Source of the DNA: a virus
IMG/VR virus record: IMGVR_UViG_3300024520_005201
Coordinates: 1-64,000 of that record
Length of the DNA stretch: 64,000 nt
Strand: one strand, 5' to 3'
Numbering within the stretch: position 1 is the first letter of the stretch; every line of letters begins with the position of its first letter. Positions 15,563 to 23,552 of the stretch are shown piece after piece. The notes beneath the pieces are model-generated. The model had not been told where the DNA came from. It worked only from the letters and a program-made list of their open reading frames with translations, and did no database searches. Position numbers and translations under genes: made by a program.

Positions 15563-16114
15563 TTATACAGGTGTCTCGCCAGATGCACCTGCAAACGTAG
15601 CCGCGGGTGTTATATCTGTATCTGTAGTTCCAAGTGTTGCTCCAACAGCGTCTCCACTGTTATTAAAAATTGTCCAATCAGCAAAGCCACTACTCTTTGT
15701 CCTATCAGAATCAACGTAGAATATCTTTGTCTCTGTTACAGTCTCGTAAGGCGCAAGAGTGTTCGTAGCCTCTCTATTTGATACAGAGGTATGAATTCCT
15801 GCAATCTTTCTAGTAGCAACATGTAGTAGGTTGCCACTAGGTAGACCTGTTACTGTGAATTTCTCGCGTTCAACGGAGTTATCCGCATTACGCTTCGCAG
15901 CAGAAAGTCCAGAAAGTGTAACTGAAACGGTATTATCTGGTTGCCAGGCAACACCTAAAGTATCTTTACCAATATCTCTGATAACACCACTGTTAACAAT
16001 CACAGTATTAGTATCTAATTGTGTGTTACCCAGCTTAAGTAGTTCGCCTTGATGATGAACCCTCAGAATATTATTGGTTTTTAGAATTGGTTGTCCGTTA
16101 TTTAAGCTACCCAT
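15563..16114 (-). CDS. MGSLN-type virion protein, 183 aa
   Basis: Starts MGSLNNGQPILKTNNILR. Contains ADNSVEREKFTVTGLPSGNLLHVATRK, which parallels SNSLVERQTERFVTSGSGN in the neighbour at 16127, so the two are related beyond the first five residues. The C-terminal part is an acidic, threonine-rich stretch (GTTDTDITPAATF). Each gene of the group has its own AGGAG-type site and short gaps of 12-15 nt. Virion role inferred from position. Confidence 0.6.
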   Translation of the reverse strand: MGSLNNGQPILKTNNILRVHHQGELLKLGNTQLDTNTVIVNSGVIRDIGKDTLGVAWQPDNTVSVTLSGLSAAKRNADNSVEREKFTVTGLPSGNLLHVATRKIAGIHTSVSNREATNTLAPYETVTETKIFYVDSDRTKSSGFADWTIFNNSGDAVGATLGTTDTDITPAATFAGASGETPV

Positions 16115-16126
16115 TGTTCTGCCTCC

Positions 16127-16537
16127 TTATGGACGGAAACTAGTATTGGGCCGTCTTTCAACAACCGTATCTGTTGCGGCATCACCAAGAACAAGCTTAT
16201 TGCCGGTATGTCTATCTCCATAATCTCTAACAGGAATTAATCCAATCTCAGGATTACCAGAACCAGAAGTAACAAAGCGTTCTGTTTGTCTTTCGACAAG
16301 AGAATTACTTGCTGCATCTGTAATTTTTCTAGCAGGATTTATGAGCTGTGTAGCCCACTGTGTCTTGACTAAATCTGCTCTAGTAGCGCCTGATGCAAAC
16401 GGAACGGCGTACTCTTCGACGAGAGTAGCCGACGTATTGGGAAGTGCCTGTTGAGTTACAGTGATAGCTCCGCCTATATTTCTATAGGTTTCATTCTGTT
16501 TTTGAATTTTGCTGCCATCAAAGTTTAAGCTTCCCAT
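16127..16537 (-). CDS. MGSLN-type virion protein, 136 aa
   Basis: Starts MGSLNFDGSKIQKQNETYRN. The mid-part KITDAASNSLVERQTERFVTSG matches the equivalent segment of the 183-aa neighbour, and the end (DAATDTVVERRPNTSFRP) resembles the end of the 146-aa protein (DDSIVDRVPSSGAFD). These shared blocks make the three proteins paralogues. Family unknown; probably virion surface or fibre-associated. Confidence 0.6.
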   Translation of the reverse strand: MGSLNFDGSKIQKQNETYRNIGGAITVTQQALPNTSATLVEEYAVPFASGATRADLVKTQWATQLINPARKITDAASNSLVERQTERFVTSGSGNPEIGLIPVRDYGDRHTGNKLVLGDAATDTVVERRPNTSFRP

Positions 16538-16543
16538 TAGATA

Positions 16544-16978
16544 TTACTCCAACATAGATAGGTGAACTCTAGCCGACAAGGCTTGAGCCGAGGACAAGGT
16601 CACGTCTACACCAACATTTAGGAAAACAATATCTCCTGCAGAGAGCAGGACTTCATTATTATTTTCTTTATCGAGTAGTAGCTGCACGGTCGTCGCGCCT
16701 CCGGATACTAATGTACCACTAGCTACTACCGCTCCTGCAGCCCAAAGCTCTAGTCCAACTTGACCAACGGATAGGGCTGTGCCCTGGATATTTGCGACGA
16801 CACCTTCAAGCCTGGCTCTTCGTGGCATTTCGTAATCTGTAACACCGTGTGGGTCTGCTAGTTTTGCTGCAGCCGCTGCACCAGATAGTGCAGAATCTCC
16901 AAGATAAAGAACATCACTACCTGTAATGTCCTGATTACCTAGGATATTTTTCATATTCTTCTTATATGCTGAACCCAT
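16544..16978 (-). CDS. Beta-rich virion protein, 144 aa
   Basis: Starts MGSAYKKNMKNILGNQD; the MGS start and location tie it to the MGSLN group, but the body is different: AAAAAKLADPHGV, then an alternating beta pattern (VGQVGLELWAAGAVVASGTLVSGGATTVQLLL) and a hydrophobic end (ARVHLSMLE). It could be a jelly-roll decoration protein. First gene of the fibre group after an AT-rich gap that may hold its promoter. Confidence 0.6.
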   Translation of the reverse strand: MGSAYKKNMKNILGNQDITGSDVLYLGDSALSGAAAAAKLADPHGVTDYEMPRRARLEGVVANIQGTALSVGQVGLELWAAGAVVASGTLVSGGATTVQLLLDKENNNEVLLSAGDIVFLNVGVDVTLSSAQALSARVHLSMLE

Positions 16979-17103
16979 GTTAAACTCCTTTTATCTATTT
17001 AAAAATTGATTTGCATATCTCTATTTAAACTCAAATTCATATTTATTATCTACTAATCTTTATCTAATTATTCTATTAATTATACTAAGTAGACCTATGG
17101 GGT
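16979..17103 (-). promoter_or_regulatory. AT-rich intergenic stretch upstream of the fibre genes
   Basis: 125 nt, very AT-rich, no open frame. On the minus strand it contains TTAGTATAAT (a -10-like box, with a poor -35) and runs such as GATAATAAATATG that resemble AT-only late promoters of some phages. It ends with AAGGAG before the 16544-16978 gene. A late promoter is plausible but not shown. Confidence 0.35.
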
Positions 17104-17107
17104 CTAC
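17089..17107 (-). terminator. Hairpin over the stop codon of the 17104 gene
   Basis: GTAGACC (17089-17095) pairs with GGTCTAC (17101-17107), loop of five. The stop codon TAG lies in the stem. No strong U-tract follows on the minus strand, so termination would be weak or factor-dependent. Confidence 0.4.
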
Positions 17108-17379
17108 CATTCAGGTATTTTCATATCGGGGTTGAGATTCTTAAGCTGTGCGCCCCATAGTTTCATTTCTGTAGATGTCCAGCGGTCGCCAGTTTTCTCT
17201 TCTAATCTTTCCAATCTTCTATCTTGTTTATCTAGGGCTCTATCAATAGTAGTGAACCTGGAATCTAGAAAACCCCAGGCTCCTACTAGAATAATCACTA
17301 GAGATACGACAGCGCCAATTGGAACTAGAGTAGACCGATTTATCTGATTTGGTTGTGGATTATTTTTTTGTGGGGGCAT
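17104..17379 (-). CDS. Membrane-anchored coiled-coil protein, 91 aa
   Basis: One transmembrane helix at about residues 20-38 (LVPIGAVVSLVIILVGAWGFL) after a short polar cytoplasmic start, then a charged coiled coil (DRALDKQDRRLERLEEKTGDRWT) and WTSTEMKLWGAQLKNLNPDMKIPEW. This N-in/C-out layout matches a family of small phage membrane proteins often found near virion or lysis genes. An i-spanin-like or virion-membrane role is possible; no lysozyme is nearby to support lysis. Confidence 0.65.
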   Translation of the reverse strand: MPPQKNNPQPNQINRSTLVPIGAVVSLVIILVGAWGFLDSRFTTIDRALDKQDRRLERLEEKTGDRWTSTEMKLWGAQLKNLNPDMKIPEW

Positions 17380-17494
17380 TAGTGCTCCTATAAATTTATG
17401 AGAAAGTTCGTATCTCTAGCCCTAACTCTTGATAAATTAAGTAATTATAGACAACAACTCTAGTTATTACCCCGGCTAATTAATAATACACCAA

Positions 17495-17977
17495 TCACCA
17501 GCCTAAAATAATCTGATACCCTTTGGTTAGTCCAATTTTAAGGAGTTCTGCCTCATCCCAGCTAATTGGTAATGCTACTGCATCCTTTCTATCTCCCTCA
17601 GCTACGGACACCTTCATGTAATATCCTCGAGATTGCTTCTTTAATTTAATCATTTTATTACCCTTAGAGTTCTTGTGGAACAAGAATAAATCAGGCTCTT
17701 TAGGGTCTGTGTTTGGCGGGAGTGCGCCATTAAATAGGGCCAGGAGCTTACCGATGTCGGCAACTCCTAGCTTTACGGTAATTTTTGTATTCTCCCAGTC
17801 ATAGGGTTTGGAATCTCTCATAGGACGGACCTGCTTTGCTAGCTCCATAAACATACATTCCACGTATGCGTTCCCATTCTTATCTTCTAGCTCTCTACCT
17901 AATTTAAACTGAGCTACTGCTCCATTATTATTTTTGTTGGCCTTATAAATACCAATGAAATCGTTCTTTTTTGCCAT
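17495..17977 (-). CDS. Possible ssDNA-binding protein (whirly/PC4-like pattern), 160 aa
   Basis: Soluble, basic and beta-rich. KKQSRGYYMKVSVAEGDRKDAVALPISWDEAELL near the C-terminus is a strand-strand-helix unit resembling PC4/whirly or similar nucleic-acid-binding domains, and the first half (FIGIYKANKNNNGAVAQFKLG) reads as a second strand set. It heads a cluster with an annealing-like protein and a DNA methylase. I am unsure of the family; the call rests on pattern and context. Confidence 0.4.
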   Translation of the reverse strand: MAKKNDFIGIYKANKNNNGAVAQFKLGRELEDKNGNAYVECMFMELAKQVRPMRDSKPYDWENTKITVKLGVADIGKLLALFNGALPPNTDPKEPDLFLFHKNSKGNKMIKLKKQSRGYYMKVSVAEGDRKDAVALPISWDEAELLKIGLTKGYQIILGW

Positions 17978-18006
17978 TATATACTATCCTTCAATAATTT
18001 AACTGT

Positions 18007-18027
18007 GTTCGTCGAGCAAAGACGAAC
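18007..18027 (-). other. Stem-loop between two minus-strand genes
   Basis: GTTCGTC (18007-18013) pairs perfectly with GACGAAC (18021-18027) around a 7-nt loop, partly over the upstream gene's stop codon. No U-tract. Likely an mRNA processing or stability element between the annealing cluster and the 17495 gene. Confidence 0.4.
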
Positions 18028-18278
18028 TATAAAAACTTGACACACTTGCAATAAAAGAGTGTCTCCTGCTCATCCCCCTTATTACCTGGGAAACTATACC
18101 TCATCCAGCCTTTACCCCAACACAACTTACAATTGCTCTTGGCTTTTATGTTAGGAGTGGCTTCGTGAGTACTTCTTTCTTCTTTTGTTCCTCTGGTTCC
18201 TAAATCAGCACCTAATTCCTTTGCAGACTTCATGATATTATCTACAACTTCGGATTCATTCTCGAAAATATTACTCAT
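18027..18278 (-). CDS. Small Cys-rich zinc-binding protein, 83 aa
   Basis: N-terminal helical half, then CKLCWGKGWMRYSFPG and FYCKCVKF: a CxxCxGxG plus CxC arrangement like a single DnaJ-type zinc-finger unit. A structural zinc is likely. Its start overlaps the previous stop by 8 nt, so it is coupled to the 93-aa gene and the annealing-like gene upstream. Function unknown. Confidence 0.6.
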   Translation of the reverse strand: MSNIFENESEVVDNIMKSAKELGADLGTRGTKEERSTHEATPNIKAKSNCKLCWGKGWMRYSFPGNKGDEQETLFYCKCVKFL

Positions 18279-18552
18279 TCCCGCTATGCTCCTTCAATTC
18301 TTTTACTATTTTATTTATTAATTCTCTTGTTCTGATTACGTCCCTCATGGCATCCTCGTAGTCTTGTTCTGCTACACCGGCCATCTCATCATGATAGGAA
18401 TCCTTCCAAGATTCTGCCTTGTACATACCGGCCAGGCGGCTAACATCAAATAGCCACCTGACCGCCATCTTATGGAATTTTCTGGCTCGCGCCAATCTTC
18501 GAAAGAGCTTCTCTTCTTTGGTAAGCTCCTTGATAGGTTCCTTATCAGACAT
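18271..18552 (-). CDS. Hypothetical helical protein, 93 aa
   Basis: Highly charged and helical (EKLFRRLARARKFHKMAVRWLFD; YEDAMRDVIRTRELINKIVKELKE). No known motif. Overlaps both neighbours by 8 nt, so all three are translated together. Helical accessory proteins in such recombination cassettes sometimes partner the annealing protein; this is inference. Confidence 0.55.
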   Translation of the reverse strand: MSDKEPIKELTKEEKLFRRLARARKFHKMAVRWLFDVSRLAGMYKAESWKDSYHDEMAGVAEQDYEDAMRDVIRTRELINKIVKELKEHSGNE

Positions 18553-19240
18553 TAATTTTCTTTGTTCGTCTCTTCTTCTTTTTTTTACTCATCTTATTTA
18601 AACAAGTGATTATTTCAAGCCCCTCTTCTTTTGTGAGTTTCTTAAGGTCCTTAGCATTACTAGGAACTTCTAGCATCTGGAACAACTTAGCCTTATCAAC
18701 GCCATGTTCTGTGGCCTTCATCTTAATGAGATGGATTTGCTCATCCCCTATGGGACCAAGGTCTACGTCCTGAGCTATCGTCATGTCAGATTTTTCTTCA
18801 ACACTACATGTAGTGATTGCAAATGCTGTTCTGAGGGCTCTAGCCTTAGCTCTGGACTCTGCCATAGCACTTAGATAGAGTTTGAAATTGCCATCACAAT
18901 TTTTTGTGGTTGCATCTGCTGTACCTGCGTAGCTACGACCATCATCGAAGCTATATTCGTAAGTAATCAATACTCCGCTAGTTCCTAGCTGCATTACATT
19001 TGTGGGGCGAGCAGACACTACGCCGCGCTCTTTTGCTAGGCGCTCTAGGCCTTTTAGATATACAAATGGACGGCCTTTTTCGTGCTTGAACTCGTCCTCT
19101 TTTAGGTCTTTATTGTAATCATAGCTTGGGTCGAATGCCTTGCCTGTTTTCTCTTCTCTAAATCTTTTTGTCACTATTGTTAATCCTGCTTCCGGTTTAT
19201 CTCTTAGCTGTTTCACTTGTTCTTTTGAAATTTTCGCCAT
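18545..19240 (-). CDS. Putative phage recombination/annealing protein, 231 aa
   Basis: The centre, LITYEYSFDDGRSYAGTADATTKNCDG followed by SAMAESRAKARALRTAF, carries the AExRAxxRALR element seen in Rad52-type phage single-strand annealing proteins. The C-terminal part (IGDEQIHLIKMKATEHGVDKAKLFQML, LTKEEGLEIITCL) is the small helical domain that ends many RecT/Rad52-like phage proteins. Ends in a lysine-rich tail (KKKKKRRTKK) fit to contact DNA. It would anneal ssDNA in recombination. Start ATG 19240 with TAGGAG; overlaps the methylase gene by 44 nt. Confidence 0.6.
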   Translation of the reverse strand: MAKISKEQVKQLRDKPEAGLTIVTKRFREEKTGKAFDPSYDYNKDLKEDEFKHEKGRPFVYLKGLERLAKERGVVSARPTNVMQLGTSGVLITYEYSFDDGRSYAGTADATTKNCDGNFKLYLSAMAESRAKARALRTAFAITTCSVEEKSDMTIAQDVDLGPIGDEQIHLIKMKATEHGVDKAKLFQMLEVPSNAKDLKKLTKEEGLEIITCLNKMSKKKKKRRTKKINV

Positions 19241-19940
19241 CTTTTGCTCCTATCAGGTCTCTAATATCTCCATAAAAACACATTGGATTATCTGGTTGGT
19301 CTAGTGCATCGTCGTTACCTAGTGAATACCACCCAGGCCACTGTTGTCTGCCGAAAAGTTCCAGCTTTTTAACAGTTGATGCACCGGCTACGTGACACCA
19401 GCAACCATCATGATAGTTGGGGCAATCATCTAGTGCGCCCTCACATTTATCTTTTTTGGTATTTGGGTCTTGCGAGGTGGGGTCAACAACTTTGTCTATT
19501 CTATCGTAGATTTCATCAGGTTTCTGGGAATTACCCCTGCGCAAAGCCTCGATGAACTGTTCTACATTCTGCGCGTATCTCTTGGGGCTGCCGCGCTTGC
19601 CACAAAGGACAATTTCCGTGCTACCTTGCGTGCAGCAGCGGCCATATGTCTTAGCATTCTTATCGTTCTTAGTCTTCTTCGCCCACACAAAAGCACAGGT
19701 TCTGTATGAAAATCCCCAGGCCTCCATTAGCTCTAGTGCGTGAGGTAATTGAGCCCATACAGCCCACATGAACATCCAACAGTTCTTATTTGCTAATGAG
19801 GCGACATCAATCTTCATCATTTCTTTTTGTGAAATGGTTGGATACTTATATTGAATCGCTAGACTCTTTTTAAAGTATGGAACCTCTGCATAACTCCAGG
19901 GTGGGTCAGCATATATTACATCAAATTTATCTAATGACAT
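19197..19940 (-). CDS. MT-A70 family adenine-N6 methyltransferase, 247 aa
   Basis: DVIYADPPWSYAE near the N-terminus carries the DPPW catalytic motif of MT-A70 enzymes, followed by YPTISQKEMMKIDV and NCWMFMWAVWAQLPHALELMEAWGF, all typical of phage and bacterial members that methylate adenine in DNA. The C-terminal region has a cysteine/histidine-rich insert (CEGALDDCPNYHDGCWCH) that may bind zinc. Target site unknown. Its start overlaps the HD-protein stop (TAATG). It may protect phage DNA from restriction. Confidence 0.85.
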   Translation of the reverse strand: MSLDKFDVIYADPPWSYAEVPYFKKSLAIQYKYPTISQKEMMKIDVASLANKNCWMFMWAVWAQLPHALELMEAWGFSYRTCAFVWAKKTKNDKNAKTYGRCCTQGSTEIVLCGKRGSPKRYAQNVEQFIEALRRGNSQKPDEIYDRIDKVVDPTSQDPNTKKDKCEGALDDCPNYHDGCWCHVAGASTVKKLELFGRQQWPGWYSLGNDDALDQPDNPMCFYGDIRDLIGAKDGENFKRTSETAKR

Positions 19941-20521
19941 TAGTCTAGCCTCGATTTGTTAAATGTTCTCTTTGCTGTCCGCGAGGCACCCATATAGGCG
20001 TCTATTAGGTCAGCCTGGGAGACAATGAATGCCTCATCTGTTTTGGGGGGCATATTGCTTCTATACTCTACTCGTCCATGATGTGACACTATGATATGCA
20101 ACAAATGGTCGGCTATATCTGGGTCTATTTTATCATACTTAATGAGTTCATCTATTTCTTTAGCAACTAAGTGATAACCAATTGGAATGTGGTGATGCCA
20201 TCTACTTTTTTGTGTGCTGACATAGGCCTCTTTACCCTTATCATACTCATAGCACAGGACCTTACCTATATCATGAAGGAAGGCTCCGGCAACAATTATA
20301 CTTCTGTTGTGTTGCTTCTTATATCTATCGGTCATCGCGGCTGCGAGCATTGCTGTATTGAACGAATGGTCTAGTAATCCTCCAGCATATGAATGATGCC
20401 TACTGCATCCTGCTGGGTCAGTAATAAATCTATCGTGATACTTTTCCATAAGATTGTATACTAAGTTTTGAATAGAAGAGTCGTCGATTTGTCTTAGTAT
20501 TTTGTCTATCTTCTTGTGCAT
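19940..20521 (-). CDS. HD-domain phosphohydrolase, 193 aa
   Basis: HHSYAGGLLDHSFNTAMLA (about residues 42-60) and AFLHDIGKVL (81-90) give the HD metal site, with further histidines in RWHHHIP and IIVSHHGRVEY. The pattern is that of the YhaM/CBF1 3'-5' exoribonuclease HD module without its OB domain, and of phage HD hydrolases acting on nucleotides. Substrate not determinable. A perfect -10 promoter lies just upstream and GGAGG precedes the ATG, so it heads the transcript that includes the methylase. Confidence 0.8.
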   Translation of the reverse strand: MHKKIDKILRQIDDSSIQNLVYNLMEKYHDRFITDPAGCSRHHSYAGGLLDHSFNTAMLAAAMTDRYKKQHNRSIIVAGAFLHDIGKVLCYEYDKGKEAYVSTQKSRWHHHIPIGYHLVAKEIDELIKYDKIDPDIADHLLHIIVSHHGRVEYRSNMPPKTDEAFIVSQADLIDAYMGASRTAKRTFNKSRLD

Positions 20522-20539
20522 AGAGTGCCTCCTATATTC

Positions 20540-20567
20540 ATTATACGCGAAATTTATTCTGCGTCAA
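20540..20567 (-). promoter_or_regulatory. Sigma-70 type promoter with CGCG upstream of -10
   Basis: On the minus strand: -35 TTGACG (20562-20567), 16-nt spacer ending in CGCG, -10 TATAAT (20540-20545). It lies in the end of the homing-nuclease gene and drives the HD protein, MT-A70 methylase and recombination cluster. Confidence 0.75.
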
Positions 20568-21336
20568 TTATATGGACTACATTTCTTGCACCATTTTCAA
20601 TTGCATCAACAATTTTATCACAAGCTCTTCTACAAAATGCCATAGTGGAAGAAGTTGAGTGGTCGCGCACCCTAAGAACAGTCCAGCCAGATTTTACTAG
20701 CATATTGTTCTTGATTGCATCTTTTGCCTGCACCCAAGCTAGACCTTTATCTCCATAGATGGGGACAAAATGATTCGGTCCGTCCCATTCAATTGCAATC
20801 TTCTCTTTAACCATGGCGATATCAATCTCATAACGTCTACCTGGAGTGAAATCTTTGCTGCGTTGAATTATTTTAAATCCAGCATTGATTAGCATATCTG
20901 CTACCATGTTCTCGTTCTTAGAACCTTTGCGGCGCTTCTTCGTATTACCAACCCTCATTTTATTGATGGCGCTTTTTCTTTCCTCGGGTGTCTTCTTGTC
21001 CCATGCACTTTTCCCTATTTTAGACCTAATAAGTTTGGCTGCCACCTTCTCTTCTGGTGTCATATTTGCCCAATGCTCTTGAAGTCCCATAGAAATACGC
21101 ATCTTTTCTTTATGCGAACGTTCCCTACCCTGAAGTGGAGAGCCATTTTTCTCTAGGTTATTCTTTTGTGCTTGGCTTTTATCTCTAATTGCGAACCCGT
21201 GTTTTTTAAGAGCGCGGCGAATAGTCATAGGGTATGTACCATGCTCTTTAGCTATTTGACTGGTGCTCTTTTCTTTAGTTTCATATTCGCTTTTTAGAAA
21301 GTCATGGTTATCCCACGGCTTACTTTTGTTTGGCAT
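20554..21336 (-). CDS. Homing-type endonuclease with HTH and Vsr-like nuclease domain, 260 aa
   Basis: Start taken at ATG 21336 (TAGGAG 8 nt upstream). The N-terminal 60 residues include a helix-turn-helix (STSQIAKEHGTYPMTIRRALKKHG) for DNA reading. Repeated TPEE(K/R) helices in the middle match NUMOD-type DNA-binding linkers. The C-terminal part (RRYEIDIAMVKEKIAIEWDGPNHF, then GWTVLRVRDH) is a PD-(D/E)xK/Vsr-like catalytic core, as in the I-Bth0305I homing family. Probably a free-standing homing endonuclease. Its 3' end harbours a promoter for its neighbour. Confidence 0.75.
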   Translation of the reverse strand: MPNKSKPWDNHDFLKSEYETKEKSTSQIAKEHGTYPMTIRRALKKHGFAIRDKSQAQKNNLEKNGSPLQGRERSHKEKMRISMGLQEHWANMTPEEKVAAKLIRSKIGKSAWDKKTPEERKSAINKMRVGNTKKRRKGSKNENMVADMLINAGFKIIQRSKDFTPGRRYEIDIAMVKEKIAIEWDGPNHFVPIYGDKGLAWVQAKDAIKNNMLVKSGWTVLRVRDHSTSSTMAFCRRACDKIVDAIENGARNVVHIIDAE

Positions 21337-21649
21337 TATACTTACTCCTATCATAGAAATTTGTATTTAAATGTGGTGCTATATTCCTTACATAGCTCTC
21401 TATTACGGTTTCAGATACTCCATATTTCTGTGAACAAAATACTAAACCCGACCTTAAATCTGTAAGGAACACTTTTTTATTGGGTGGCTCCCAATCTTTC
21501 TCTCTATCTAAATCAATTAGATAAAGTTTATTCTCGGTGAGATATTCAACTATCTCAGCCATAAGAATTGGTTTAGCCTTAGCTCGTGTTACAAAATGAA
21601 CCTGTGTTCCGTCAGTCGTTGTAAATTTTAATGCCTTAAACTTAGCCAT
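21320..21649 (-). CDS. Hypothetical protein, 109 aa
   Basis: Starts MAKFKALKFTTTDGTQVHF; beta-rich first half, then LDREKDWEPPNKKVFLTDLRSG and a helical end (QKYGVSETVIESYVRNIAPHL). This second half looks like a degenerate HTH pattern. No family recognised. Start overlaps the upstream gene by 8 nt; the nuclease gene downstream overlaps its end. Confidence 0.55.
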   Translation of the reverse strand: MAKFKALKFTTTDGTQVHFVTRAKAKPILMAEIVEYLTENKLYLIDLDREKDWEPPNKKVFLTDLRSGLVFCSQKYGVSETVIESYVRNIAPHLNTNFYDRSKYNAKQK

Positions 21650-21881
21650 TCTTCCACTCCTCTATTGTCAGTCGTAATCTGACTCTCAGTTTTTCAATCT
21701 GTTGAATATTATCTTTTTTATTTTTCAAGAGTTTCCTAATCTGTATCGATAGTCCTGTTATTTCTCTATAAAACTTTATGTGTTGCATGTGTTGTCTTAC
21801 ATTATCTAGAGTTAAGCCAAGTGCCCTCTTATATGATGCAATCTGGGCGTTGGAATCTACTAGACTGACAAAAATTTTCAT
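21642..21881 (-). CDS. Short paralogue of the 24136 protein, 79 aa
   Basis: FVSLVDSNAQIASYKRALGLTLDNVRQHM matches FVALVKSNAPLKAYEKKLGLNRDGLKIHL in the 106-aa protein at 23816-24136, so the two are paralogues. The second half is a basic coiled coil (KLLKNKKDNIQQIEKLRVRLRL). The open frame continues upstream of the ATG with PFGLEE, which also aligns with the paralogue, but it meets TGA and offers no start, so the 5' end may have been lost. Function unknown. Confidence 0.5.
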   Translation of the reverse strand: MKIFVSLVDSNAQIASYKRALGLTLDNVRQHMQHIKFYREITGLSIQIRKLLKNKKDNIQQIEKLRVRLRLTIEEWKNG

Positions 21882-21927
21882 CTCTTCAAGACCGAAGGGT
21901 TTCCCTGTACAGGGATTATTTCCTCAT

Positions 21928-22908
21928 TTACCCATTTGAATTTCTCTCAAGGTCAGATGCTACCATCTCTGTAATAAGAGATTTAAAATCATACTTGGGC
22001 TTCCACCCCAGAACTTCTCTTGCTTTTGTGCTATCTCCTAGTAATAAATCAACCTCTGCTGGTCTCATAAATTTAGGGTCTTGGACAACCCATTCTCGCC
22101 AATCCAAATCAACATGACCAAATGCAACATCTAATAAATCCATAATGCTATGAGTCTCTCCTGTGGAGATAACATAATCATCTGGCTTATCGTGCTGCAA
22201 CATGAGCCAGGCAGCATACATATAGTCCTTCGCGTGACCCCAATCCCTCTTGCTATCAAGATTACCTAAGCTTAACTTAGTACTCTGGTCAAAGCACAGC
22301 CTGGCAGCAGCATGAGTAATCTTTCTAGTCACAAACTCTATTCCTCTGCGAGGGCTTTCATGATTAAATAAAATTCCATTACAGGTAAACATATCATAGG
22401 ATTCTCTGTAATTTTTTGTTGACCAGAACCCCGCTAACTTAGCTACTCCATATGGACTACGAGGATAAAATGGGGTAGTCTCTTTCTGCGGAGTCTCCTG
22501 AACTTTTCCAAATAACTCTGATGTACTTGCTTGGTAGAACTTGCAATCTGGTTTAATATTTCTGATAGCCTCTAGACAATTTACTACGCCTCCGGCATTT
22601 ACTCTCATCGTATGATATGGTTCATCCCAAGAAACTCTAACATGACTTTGTGCTGCAAGATTATAAAACTCATCTGGCATATAAGTCGAAACAACTCTAC
22701 TAATACTACCGGAGTCTGTCACATCTCCATTCTCTATTTTAAGATTTGGATTATGATATAGGTGTTTAATTCTCCAGTTAGCAGCATTGCTACTGCTCCT
22801 GCGATTTATACCTACCACAGTATATCCTTTATCCAGTAGTATTTCTGCCAAATATGAACCACTTTGGCCTCTGACACCAGTTATTACAGCTACCTTACCC
22901 ATTTGCAA
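21928..22908 (-). CDS. gmd: GDP-mannose 4,6-dehydratase
   Basis: 326 aa, normal length is about 345. The NAD(P)-binding turn GVRGQSGSYL is near residues 11-20, followed by STSELFG (catalytic Thr/Ser-Glu) and SPYGVAK, the Y-x3-K pair; NHESPRRGIEFVTRKIT and SLGNLDSKRDWGHAKDYM are family hallmarks. Converts GDP-mannose to GDP-4-keto-6-deoxymannose, precursor of GDP-rhamnose, GDP-fucose or perosamine. It opens the glycan island's downstream end; the DUF4326, cupin and other genes overlap or abut it. Confidence 0.93.
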   Translation of the reverse strand: MQMGKVAVITGVRGQSGSYLAEILLDKGYTVVGINRRSSSNAANWRIKHLYHNPNLKIENGDVTDSGSISRVVSTYMPDEFYNLAAQSHVRVSWDEPYHTMRVNAGGVVNCLEAIRNIKPDCKFYQASTSELFGKVQETPQKETTPFYPRSPYGVAKLAGFWSTKNYRESYDMFTCNGILFNHESPRRGIEFVTRKITHAAARLCFDQSTKLSLGNLDSKRDWGHAKDYMYAAWLMLQHDKPDDYVISTGETHSIMDLLDVAFGHVDLDWREWVVQDPKFMRPAEVDLLLGDSTKAREVLGWKPKYDFKSLITEMVASDLERNSNG

Positions 22909-23164
22909 CCTCTGCTAAAATATCTCCGTGACAATCCAGTGGACTACACCAACAGCCAAGAATCTTTCCTTTTAATTCTGCCTTAGCAGTCTCTATCAAC
23001 TCAGGTTGTTTCATCAACCATTCTCTATATCTATTAACTGCTATTTCTCTTGAAGCAACTATTATTTGAGCCGCGGTTCCTTCTTTGTGAGTAAAACGAT
23101 TACCCCATTTAGAAGGTCTACCTATATAGATATCAAACGGTTCCTTTTTGCAATGCACGACCAT
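22895..23164 (-). CDS. DUF4326 family protein, about 89 aa
   Basis: VVHCKKEPFDIYIGRPSKWGN at the N-terminus and GKILGCWCSPLDCHGDILAE at the C-terminus are the two conserved ends of DUF4326, found widely in phages. The conserved cysteines and histidine (CWCSPLDCHGD) suggest a metal or cofactor site. Function unknown. I place the start at the ATG one base after the upstream stop; two upstream in-frame ATGs (23179, 23185) are possible. Confidence 0.75.
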   Translation of the reverse strand: MVVHCKKEPFDIYIGRPSKWGNRFTHKEGTAAQIIVASREIAVNRYREWLMKQPELIETAKAELKGKILGCWCSPLDCHGDILAEVANG

Positions 23165-23165
23165 C

Positions 23166-23552
23166 TTACGCCCTGCCATAATCATCCTCTAGCCTTACTA
23201 CATCATCCAACTCTGTGGTAGACACTTCTACGAAGAGCGCATCGTTTGCACCAGCTCCTATTCTATGAACCATTTCGCGCCCAATAAACTTAGGCACCAT
23301 ATTTTGTGGCCTAAAGAATCCAAGTCTAGTATCTCTTTTTTTGTGCTCAATATAGCCGTCTCCTGCTACTAAGAACAATGTTTCAATCTTTTCGACATGA
23401 TACTGTAGGCTGAGTCTATGTCCTGCCTTCACAAATATTTCCTTGACTACATAAAAATCATTATTTTCCATGATTCTTTCGTGACCCCAGGGTTTTTTAA
23501 TTATCCCAGGAGGCGATTCTTCGTAAGCTTTCTGTGGTTCCTGCCCATTCAT
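23166..23552 (-). CDS. Mannose-6-phosphate isomerase type cupin, 128 aa
   Basis: PWGHERIMENNDFYVVKEIFV, GHRLSLQYHVEKIETLFLVAGDG and a second beta-roll ending REMVHRIGAG are the cupin of type II phosphomannose isomerase (C-terminal half of ManC/AlgA), with metal-binding H and E in place. Stand-alone forms convert fructose-6-P to mannose-6-P, which would feed GDP-mannose for the adjacent gmd. Start at ATG 23552 preceded by GAGGAAG; it overlaps the cyclotransferase gene by 56 nt. Confidence 0.8.
   Translation of the reverse strand: MNGQEPQKAYEESPPGIIKKPWGHERIMENNDFYVVKEIFVKAGHRLSLQYHVEKIETLFLVAGDGYIEHKKRDTRLGFFRPQNMVPKFIGREMVHRIGAGANDALFVEVSTTELDDVVRLEDDYGRA

Noticed and set aside
17104-17379. 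Spanin or holin call for the membrane coiled-coil protein
   Set aside because: Topology would allow it, but no endolysin or partner spanin lies near, so only a neutral membrane-protein call is supported.
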